A DNA stretch of 64,000 bases from Chloroflexi bacterium TSY (GTDB lineage: Bacteria; Chloroflexota; Anaerolineae; Caldilineales; Caldilineaceae): NCBI GenBank assembly GCA_019217005.1, contig JAHBNG010000046.1:36842-100841 (forward strand), in the 5' to 3' direction. Positions 56,657 through 64,000 of this stretch are shown one piece after another. How positions within the stretch are numbered: position 1 is the first letter of the stretch; each line of letters starts with the position of its first letter. The notes under the pieces are model-generated. The model saw only the letters and a list, made by a program, of their open reading frames with translations, searched no databases and had not been told where the DNA came from. The translations under genes and the position numbers were made by a program.

Positions 56657-58317
56657 GGGGCAGGTTCAGAACAAGGGATGAGTTAGGTTTACAAAATTGA
56701 AATGGGCACGTTAAAAAGAGAATAGGTTAAAGAGCCAGTTGCTGTTGAGGCTGAAGAATGGCATCAAGGGCGTCAGCCAAAGAAGGGACATAGGAATCGG
56801 TAGCCAGTTCTAAGGGTGAGTGACCGGAGCGTTTGCCACGTGAGAAGGTGCGATGATTCCAAAAGAGCTGTAAAAGAGCGGCCAACCAATCGGGCAAAGA
56901 GCGATGGATTGCAAGAAAGGGCCTGAGCCAAGCATGAAAGGATTCAGCTAGAGAAGAAGCCCGATGGAAGCGATCCAGTGCATGCCAGAAGGCAAGAGCC
57001 ATAGGCTGCAATGAGGGAGGAAAAGCTGTTCAATGGGAAGTTGATGGTCATGGCGATAAGTCCAGAGGTGTGTGATGAAGGCTTCGTACTCAGGTGAGAG
57101 GTTCTGGCGGAGGAGCCAGGGATAGTTCCAGGCGACGGAGGGAGCCAGCAATGTAGGTAGATTCTGCTGCAGTTGGGTGGCAAAGTGTGCAATTTCATCG
57201 CGGTTCATCTCCATCATAAGTTGGGTGGCAGCCAGAATGGTTTGTTGCGCGGCATCTGTGTTGACAAGCTGCCCGGTCGGTGAAATCGGCTCCAGTGCCT
57301 GACGGACCGTTCGGAGAAGCCATGTCCAGTTCTCGTGCAAGTCAACTGCTGTCAGCACCGTTTGGTCGGCAACCTCGAGAGTCACTGTGCATTTGCGTGG
57401 TCGCCCAGGGCGACGTGCAGGAGCAGTCTGCTCGTCCAACTCTTGCCAAGCTACGTCACGGTCGGTCATGGCCTGGTCCATTTCTCTCTCCAGACGTTGG
57501 GTGATTTTGGTGCCATTCTGCATTTGGTGAAAGAGGTCATAGGAGTGTGGCGCATTCATCCCCGCTGCCTTGGCTCCTGCCTGAATGCCCAAAGCCCCAT
57601 CGGTCACCAAGTCATCAAAGGTGATGCCTCGCTCGAGCAATTCGAGAAACTTCAACCCCCATGTTGTTTCATCTCGGGCATCGGCTGCTGAGATATTCAA
57701 CAGCGCAAACGATGCTCCGTCCACCACCGTCAGGCACGGTTGGTCGCCACAGAAAATTTCATCCGCTTCCCCCAACACCGGCAGCGTCGGCACCATGCTC
57801 TCATTGTACGCCGATGCCAGTTCTCCAACTTCCGCCAGCGTCCCTTGGATGAATCCCACCGACCGCTCCACACCTAGCAGCAACCCCAACCCCCTTTGGA
57901 TATCTCGTACGCTTCCTCGCAGCATCGGCAACACCGTTATGGTTCGTCGGATGAACGTCTCATCCACTTCGATCACATGGCTTTTCGGCTGCGGTCCTGG
58001 ACTCACTGGCGACAAGATCGCTTTCAGCGCCGCTTCACCGCTCTCTCTCAACTTATAGAGCCACGTTCGAGACACATTGTACGCCGTTGACAGTTCGCTC
58101 ACTCTCCCCCACTCTCGATTCGGGTTGAGCATTTCCAACGCAAGATCGATTCGGGTTGACAATGATAGGGGGTCTGTTCGATACTCTGACATTTAGAGGC
58201 TCCTTTTTGGCTATTTTGGTCTGAACACCCTTATTTTGCCTGAACAGGAGCCTCTTTCTCTAACCTATTCTCTTGTTAACGTACTCTCTTCTTTGTCAAC
58301 CTATTTCTGAACCAGCC
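56657..58317 (-). mobile_element. Insertion sequence (1.66 kb) in the membrane-protein gene
   Basis: 1661 bp; ends GGGGCAGGTTCAGAA and (complement) GGCTGGTTCAGAA are imperfect inverted repeats. Perfect 8-bp duplication CACCAGCC at 56649-56656 and 58318-58325. Carries one transposase gene in two frames. Confidence 0.88.
56727..58192 (-). pseudogene. DDE-type transposase, frameshifted near the C-terminus
   Basis: ATG at 58192. N-terminal HTH (NREWGRVSELSTAYNVSRTWLYKL), then VIEVDETFIRRTITVLPML, CLTVVDGASFALLN (Asp), FDDLVTDGALGIQAGA (Asp). The last third (LQPMALAFWHALDRFHRASSLAESFHAWLR, key parts FHRASSLAESF and the Glu therein) is in the next frame from about 57005. The shift lies in the CTTTTCCTCCC stretch (57014-57026). 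Programmed frameshifting cannot be excluded. Family not assigned with confidence. Confidence 0.75.
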
Positions 58318-58626
58318 CACCAGCCGACATCTTTATTTAGCCGTTATACCTATATTGCTTGACCTTTTTCTTTGGTATGTACCGCGATTCAGTATTGCAC
58401 CGCTTCTTGAGCGATTCGCCGGCTTCTATATGACGATGATAGAGGCGGAGGAAATGCCAGCTGATATTCGCGAGCTTGGCGAACAAATACCAGAAGCATT
58501 CGCCATTATTGGTCAGAATTCCAATCTGTGGGATTTTCTGGTCAATAGCTCATTGTTGCATGTGCCAAGCATGATGGTCGTGGTTGGGGCTTTACCAAAT
58601 AGTACAATTGTTGAGGTCGCCAGTAT

Positions 58627-58841
58627 CAGTAGATCCAAATTTCAGGTTTTGAGAGAGAATTCTGGCTAAACAGTTGACATAAATACAAATTTGCCGGTCG
58701 ATATCTAGTTTTTGCGTTAGATTTGGGCGATTTTCAGATATGAAATAGGTTGTTTTCTGTAACCGAAATCTGAATAAATGACTCCAAAATCCCTGCAATC
58801 TCGACTGAAAATAGCCAAAAACGCCAAATTTGGATCTACTG
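58627..58841. repeat. MITE family 2, copy 2
   Basis: 215 bp, almost identical to 48381-48595, with a perfect 5-bp duplication AGTAT (58622-58626 and 58842-58846). It splits the membrane-protein gene. The target site, CAGTATATCAA, is the same 11-base word that received copy 1 on the opposite strand. Confidence 0.93.
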
Positions 58842-59648
58842 AGTATATCAAGAGCAAGCAGTTTTGTCCTTTTATTCAGCATAATCGGGATCTTTATTGG
58901 CGTTGTTTACTTGGGCATTTTGGCCCATATTTTACCAATTGGTGCGGGAGAAAAAGGAACATCGTGGCAACGGTTTATCAGTATCTCGACGTTACGCTCG
59001 ATACGTACGGTGTTGTTCGTTCTTCTAACGATCGGTGCTCTTTTGGCGCTCTATCTGCCGATGAGTATTGGTCTCGGATTGATCGCTTTGTTCAGTCCTG
59101 CGTTTAGTTCTTTTCTCGTTGCAATTCTGGGTGGTCTAACGTTTCTGTTCTTTTTTTATCTCTATTTTGTGATGGCAGGGCTGATTGTAGATGATCTTGC
59201 GATATGGGAAGCCGTCAAAAGAAGCTATGCTCTTGTGCGTAGTAGCTTCTGGTCCACCTTTGGTTTCTTCTTGTTGACAACTGTGATCGGTGGCGGGTTT
59301 AGTCTGATTCTCCGTTCCGTTGCCATCTCCGCACCGTGGGGAACTGTAATGGCCATCGTTGGCAATGCATACATTGGAACCGGGCTGGCCGTGGCATTAT
59401 TGGTTTTTTATCGCACGCGTGTACTTTGGTTAGAAGGACATCCCTCTTTGCCTCAAAAGATCGCAGAGATCCAAGGGTGAGTGACAAGTTGACTGGTTTT
59501 CAGGTGATACTGCAAGGTTGACGTTGCTGGTAGATGGTTGATAGTGGATAGTACGAGTGGTCATCGGAGATGTCCGTTCAACCGTAAACCTGTTGTCAGC
59601 AGCGCAAGCTTTGCGGAACGACTGTGTAATAAGTTGGCTCATCTATGA

Positions 59649-59700
59649 AAGTGTGCAAATCGGCGGTCAGATTGTCTAGATTTCACATATTTGCACACTT
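59649..59700. promoter_or_regulatory. 12-bp inverted repeat upstream of gyrB
   Basis: AAGTGTGCAAAT (59649-59660) and ATTTGCACACTT (59689-59700) are perfect complements separated by 28 bases, 45 bases before the gyrB start. It could be a leader hairpin, a terminator for the preceding gene or a pair of operator half-sites. Confidence 0.6.
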
Positions 59701-59745
59701 CCGTCTGCTGAGCGAATAAGTTATGTAATATTTCGGAGGAATTCA

Positions 59746-62700
59746 GTGGCGAAGACGAAAAGTAGTGGTGGTGTCGATTATGGTGCCGATCAGATTCAGG
59801 TGTTAGAAGGTTTGGAAGGTGTCCGACGCCGTCCCGGTATGTATATTGGTGGCACGGACATCAAAGCATTGCACCATATCGTCCATGAAGTGGTAGACAA
59901 TTCGATCGACGAAGCGATGCAGGGACGCTGTGACTGGATCAAAGTCACGATCCACAAAGACAACAGTGTTTCGGTTGAGGATAATGGGGCGGGGATTCCC
60001 GTTGATATCCAAAAACAGACTGGCCTTCCAGCGGTCACGGTCGTTATGACCAAACTGCACGCTGGTGGGAAATTTGGGGGCGGTGGCTATAAGGTCTCCG
60101 GCGGTCTACACGGCATTGGCGTTAGCGCTGTCAACGCAGTCAGTGAATGGATGGAGACAAAAGTCAAGCGCGACGGCAAGCTCTACCGGCAGCGCTTTGA
60201 GCGCGGAGCTCCCGTTACAGATGTTGAGGTCATTGGTACGGTCAACAAGAAAGAGACAGGGACCATCCAAACCTTTATGCGCGATGAGACGATCTTCCAA
60301 GTGTTGGAATATGAGTACGACGCTTTGGTCACACGTTTTCGCGAGATGGCCTTTCTCACACGTGGTATCACCCTCCAATTCATCGACGAGCGGCCCGACG
60401 AGCCACGAGAAATGAATTTTTATTTCGAAGGCGGCGTCAAGTCTTTTGTCCGCTATATGAACCGCAACCGCAACGTCCTTCACAACGAACCGATCTACGT
60501 CGATCAAATGATTGAGTCGACCCAAGTAGAAGCATCCGTACAATATACAGATGGATTTAATGACTCACTCCATGCTTTTGCCAATACAATCATCACACCC
60601 GATGGCGGAACGCATCTGACCGGTCTGCGAGCAGCAATCACACGTCAGGTGAATGATTATGCTCGCAAACAGGGCTTCATCAAAGGGGAATGACCAAAAC
60701 TTTACGGGGGACGACACGCGTCAGGGCCTAACCGCCATCGTGAGCGTTAAGGTACTGGAGCCTCAGTTTGAGGGGCAGAACAAGCTGAAGTTGCTGAATA
60801 ATGAAGTGCGCTACCATGTTGAATCGGCTGTGGCGGAGGCCATGGGCGCGTGGATGGATGAGAACCCGCGTGAGGCCAAGCAGATCATCGAGAAGTGTCG
60901 TACTGCCTTTCGGGCACGCGAAGCGGCTAAAAAGGCGCGCGACCTTGTGATTCGCAAGAGTGCATTAGAAAGCTTAACGCTGCCAGGCAAGTTGGCTGAC
61001 TGCTCGAGCCGCAACCCGGATGAGTGTGAACTCTATATTGTCGAGGGTGATAGTGCAGGGGGCACGGCCAAGCAAGGGCGTGACCGACGTTTTCAGGCAA
61101 TTCTTCCCCTGCGCGGTAAGATTTTGAACATTGAGAAGACGAGCTTGGACAAAGCACTGGCCAACAAAGAGATTCAAGCATTGATCACAGCATTGGGAAC
61201 CGGCATCGGCGAAAGCTTTGATGCAACTGGTTTACGGTACAATCGGATTATTCTCATGAGTGTTGATGCACGGGAGACTTGCTTCATACGCACTCCTGCG
61301 GGACAGATTCGGCAAGTGCAGATTGGATCATTTATCGACGAGCGACTTGAAGCAGGCGAAGATGTCTCCAGCTATGATGTACTCTGCTTTGATCAACAGA
61401 GCCGTGAGACCGAATTTAAGCCAATCAAGAGCGTGATTCGCCACTCTGTCGATGAACCACTCTACGAAATCCAAACAAGCTACGGTCGAAACATACGTGT
61501 GACGGCTTCACATAGCGTTTTTGTGTATGAGAAGAATCGTGCGGGCCAGCAAGAGGTTGTTTTGAAGCGCTGTGATCAAATTCGCGCTGGCGATTTGGTT
61601 GTTGCTCCCGCTCATTTGCCGTTGCACCGGCCTGATCCTGTAGAGCGGATTGATCTTCTGGCTGAATTGATGCAACATCGGGATCGTCTTGGCACGGATC
61701 TCATCTTGTGGGGTGACGATGTTGTGCGCATCCAGCAACAGCGAGTTCGAGAGGAACATGTGGAAAATGTCCAACTGACGGCACAACGCGTTTCGATTCC
61801 GCAAGAGGTCGGCGCACAATTGACGGCCAAACGGCAATCTCTCGGTCTGAGCCAGGCGACTATCTGCGAAACTGTCGGCATTCGGCAACCGATCACATTT
61901 TATGATTGGGAAAAGGGCAAGAACCGTCCAACAGTGGAGCATTTCCTCCGCTATATCGAACTGCTCGATCTTGACACAGATGAGATGCTTACAAAAGTAG
62001 AAATAGGAGATTCACGGCTCGACCGTCTTTGGCAGGAACAATATAACGGTTCGGGTCGCAATCGGGTACGCCCTTGGCTACGTTTCTCTAATCTGTATCC
62101 AGATGATGTTGCCAAGATGAATGGCATCAAGCTTGCTCCAGAGCATTATGCGGACCAGGCAGTTCAACGTTGCATCCCTGTAAATGAACAGTTGATGCTA
62201 TTGCTCGGCTTTTTTGTAGCAGAAGGGACGTGCAGCCAGCGAGGAGGCATTCGTCTGACCATCGGCACGAACAACGAGCAACACGTTGGGGAACTTCATC
62301 AAGCATTTGTTGATGTTTTTGGAATTGAACCGCGTTACTATCCCGCAGGAGAGAAAGAACAAGAAAGACGTGCCAGCGAATTGCGCGTGGTGCATAGCGT
62401 TGTTGCCTCCACTTTCCGACTCATTTTTGGGTTTGATGGCGTACGCTCACATACCAAACGCATTCCAGCTCTCGTTTTCAATGTATCCACCGAATTGCAG
62501 CGCGTTTTCCTACGTGGGTATCTGTTGGGAGACGGCACTGTTACATCCAATGGCATCGCTTGGACAACCGTATCACGGGAACTTGCCAGCGGTCTCATGT
62601 ATCTGCTCCTTTCTCAGGGCGTCATTAGCTCACAACATGTAGTTGAGCCGACGGGAGAATCCAGCGGGCTGATTCGAGGAAAGCCTGTGATTCGGCGACA

Positions 62701-63421
62701 TAGGGCCTATCAGATTTCTGTATCAAGCCGGGAAGATCTCTGGAAAATAGAGAATGTTTGGTGCAAGCACCAGAATGCCACGAAATTGCAAGAACGAATT
62801 CGCCAGAATTCGGCAAACCCGAAAAATCGCTCGTTTACGACAATCAATGCTGACCTGATCGGGTTACCCGTTCGTTCTGTCAAAGAGGTTGAAGCAACAA
62901 ACGGTATGGTCTACGATTTTTCTGTCGATGAGCATGAAAACTTCATCTGCGGTATGGGCGGAATCTGCGCACACAACACAGATGCAGATATCGATGGAAG
63001 CCACATTCGTACCCTATTGCTGACCTTCTTCTTCCGCTATCTAGAATCTTTAGTGGCAGATGGTCATCTCTATATTGCGCAGCCACCCCTTTATCGCGTC
63101 ACCGTGACGCGCGGTGTGAATGGCAAGAGCCAGCGTAGCAGTGAGTATGTTTATGATGACTCAGCTCTCACATCGATGCGCCAAGAGTTGGGGGAAGCAA
63201 ATGTGCGTATCGACCAGCGTTACAAGGGTTTGGGCGAAATGAACGATGAGCAGCTTTGGGAAACAACCATGAACCCAGACAACCGTACGATTCTCCAAGT
63301 CAACATCGACGATGCCGCAGAGTCCGATCGCACCTTCGACATGTTGATGGGGAGTGCCGTTCCACCCCGACGTCGGTTCATTCAAACCCATGCAAATGAA
63401 GTGCGGAATTTGGATGTGTAA
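59746..63421 (+). CDS. gyrB: DNA gyrase subunit B with intein (one frame break)
   Basis: GTG at 59746 after GGAGGA. GHKL ATPase domain ([42 protein letters not shown]), transducer ([11 protein letters not shown]), TOPRIM ([20 protein letters not shown]) and C-terminal [19 protein letters not shown] are all present. The frame stops at KGE (60691). The correct continuation [16 protein letters not shown] is +1 and starts if one G of GGGG at 60685-60688 is removed. An intein occupies 61259-62977. Joined exteins read [14 protein letters not shown], exactly the gyrB TOPRIM sequence. Since gyrB is essential, the break is probably a homopolymer error or recent. The spliced protein would be about 650 residues. 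Confidence 0.92.
61259..62977 (+). other. GyrB intein with HTH insert and LAGLIDADG endonuclease
   Basis: 573 residues in frame within gyrB. First residue Ser ([15 protein letters not shown]), last ICAHN followed by extein Thr; the C-terminal His-Asn and +1 Thr are the splicing residues. Block B-like [12 protein letters not shown] holds the TxxH motif. The endonuclease has two LAGLIDADG helices, [11 protein letters not shown] (about 62197-62235) and [11 protein letters not shown] (about 62507-62545). Between Hint-N and the endonuclease, at about 61810-61985, is an XRE-like helix-turn-helix ([20 protein letters not shown], then [12 protein letters not shown]), not a standard intein part. It may help target the homing site. 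Confidence 0.88.
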
Positions 63422-63429
63422 AAATAATT

Positions 63430-64000
63430 ATGCTTCCTCTTTTCTCTGAATACGATTCTTTCGATGCTGCCAAAACAGTGTGCGAATCATGTATCCGCTG
63501 CACGTTAAGTGCGGCCCGAGAAAAAGTCGTCTGGGGTATGGGTGATTCATATGCTCAGATTATGCTGATTGGGCAGGGGCCGTCATTAACAGACAACCAC
63601 ACGGGTACCCCTTATTCGGGGCCAGCTGGTGAGTTACTCGATACCGCATTGGAGCAAGCGGGATTGAGCCGCAAATCTGTCTGGATCACCAATATTCATA
63701 AATGCGTGGCTGTCAAAGAGAGCAAGAATGATGAACCCCCTCAGATTCGTCCGCCCAGGGTTGCCGAAGTCAAAGCATGTCGGCCTTGGTTGGACGAGGA
63801 GTTCATCTGGATCAAACCCCAAGTTTTGGTGATTATTGGCGGACCTGCTGCTCAATCGCTGTTGGGCAAAGAGTTTCAGCTGACTGAACAGCGTGGTGAG
63901 TGGCGGGATGGCCCACATGGATTGCCGACCCTCGCCACTTTCCAGCCGACCTATCTCAAACGTCTCAGCCAATGGGATCGACCGGCAGCGGTGGAAGGTT
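63430..64000 (+). CDS. Uracil-DNA glycosylase-like Fe-S protein (cut by window end)
   Basis: ATG at 63430, eight bases after gyrB; the open frame runs off the window (190 codons visible). CESCIRCTLSAAREKVVWG and later CRPWLDEE supply the cysteines of the 4Fe-4S cluster of family 4/5 uracil-DNA glycosylases. LIGQGPSLTDNHTGTPYSGPAGELLD is the active-site region (parts IGQGPS and GTPYSGPAGELLD), VWITNIHKCVA and VLVIIGGPAAQSLLG follow. The usual GEAPG motif reads GQGPS here, so activity may differ from classical UDG. Probably excises uracil from DNA; co-transcribed with gyrB. Confidence 0.82.
   Translation, partial: MLPLFSEYDSFDAAKTVCESCIRCTLSAAREKVVWGMGDSYAQIMLIGQGPSLTDNHTGTPYSGPAGELLDTALEQAGLSRKSVWITNIHKCVAVKESKNDEPPQIRPPRVAEVKACRPWLDEEFIWIKPQVLVIIGGPAAQSLLGKEFQLTEQRGEWRDGPHGLPTLATFQPTYLKRLSQWDRPAAVEG

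Larger units (their letters stand above)
56611..59480 (+). pseudogene. Multi-pass membrane protein, split by an IS and a MITE
   Basis: GTG at 56611 (GGAGA upstream) opens MGIIDSLSAGYRFTSRHLYL. The frame is cut at 56656 by an IS (8-bp duplication CACCAGCC), resumes at 58326, is cut again at 58626 by MITE family 2 (duplication AGTAT), and resumes at 58847 to the stop at 59480. Excising both with one duplication each gives one frame: FTSRHLYLAVIPILLDLF and VASISRASSFVLLF are the junctions. The restored protein is about 325 residues with roughly six hydrophobic segments (SFVLLFSIIGIFIGVVYLGI, LSIGLGLIALFSPAF-like) and a LIVDDLAIWEAVKRSYALVR loop typical of uncharacterised membrane proteins encoded near gyrB in this phylum. 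Function unknown. Confidence 0.85.

Noticed and set aside
56727..57030. Separate small gene at the end of the 1.66-kb IS
   Set aside because: The frame continues the transposase (FHRASSLAESF region) after a frame change; it has no independent start.
60640..60720. Programmed frameshift in gyrB
   Set aside because: The break is a one-base excess in a G run without a canonical +1 stimulator; other homopolymer breaks in the window make an error more likely.
1..64000. tRNA or rRNA genes
   Set aside because: No stretch showed the combination of acceptor stem, T-loop GGTTCGAATCC-type motif and anticodon arm; the GTTCGAAT at about 10941 belongs to an IS end.

Overview
The window most likely comes from a member of the Chloroflexota (Anaerolineae/Caldilineae-like). 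This is an inference from gene content: a BTAD plus NB-ARC regulator, multi-domain secreted proteins that end in a [FY]LP motif, a gingipain-like peptidase, Tat-lipoprotein sugar-binding proteins, unlinked sugar ABC permeases, several sugar isomerase/epimerase and Gfo/Idh/MocA genes, and an intein in gyrB. No rRNA, tRNA or CRISPR array is visible. The genome is heavily colonised by mobile DNA. I can delimit insertion sequences or fragments of at least nine types or copies, two MITE families plus one IS-derived mini-element, a group II intron and an unusual element that encodes two fused tyrosine recombinases.

Layout. 0-4.8 kb: a broken SARP/NB-ARC regulator, a candidate structured RNA, an IS copy and MITEs. 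4.9-15.3 kb: a RiPP-like locus on the + strand. It holds a PqqD-like gene split by an ISAs1-type IS, a secreted protein, a 51-residue leader-type peptide followed by a hairpin, an HprK-like kinase, a gingipain (C25) peptidase split by an IS982-type IS, an S26 signal-peptidase-like protein and a PF14907-type nucleotidyltransferase. Removing each IS and one target duplication restores both split reading frames exactly. 15.6-19.4 kb: IS3 and IS256 debris around a group II intron. 19.4-29.1 kb: an amino-acid/vitamin B6-flavoured island (MocR regulator, FMN-binding oxidase-like protein, cupin, aspartate racemase-like, GNAT, PhzF, AzlCD, PLP decarboxylase), interrupted by an IS with an 8-T target duplication. 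30.1-32.2 kb: the dual tyrosine-recombinase element. 33-41 kb (minus strand): PhoD-like phosphatase, two isomerase/epimerases, two Gfo/Idh/MocA oxidoreductases, an RND/ABC-type adaptor lipoprotein and a Nudix hydrolase. 41.5-42.9 kb: TetR and SDR with palindromic operators. 43-46 kb: a two-gene operon for secreted or anchored proteins. 46.8-52.6 kb: amidohydrolase, a MITE-split isomerase and a sugar ABC transporter. 52.8-54.1 kb: murA with Asp in place of the usual catalytic Cys. 54.3-59.5 kb: an IS copy and a membrane-protein gene split by both an IS and a MITE. 59.7-64 kb: gyrB with an intein, then a uracil-DNA glycosylase-like gene cut by the window edge.

How the genes fit together. The 5-15 kb genes have a RiPP logic: recognition domain, leader-type peptide, kinase/nucleotidyltransferase tailoring enzymes, and secreted or membrane proteases. 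No lasso cyclase (asparagine-synthetase-like) or transglutaminase-like protease is visible, so the product class is unknown. The 33-53 kb genes look like uptake and stepwise oxidation/isomerisation of sugars or polyols. Several frame breaks, including one in the essential gene gyrB, sit at short homopolymers. Some apparent pseudogenes may therefore be sequencing or assembly errors, whereas the IS/MITE disruptions have clean target duplications and are real insertions.
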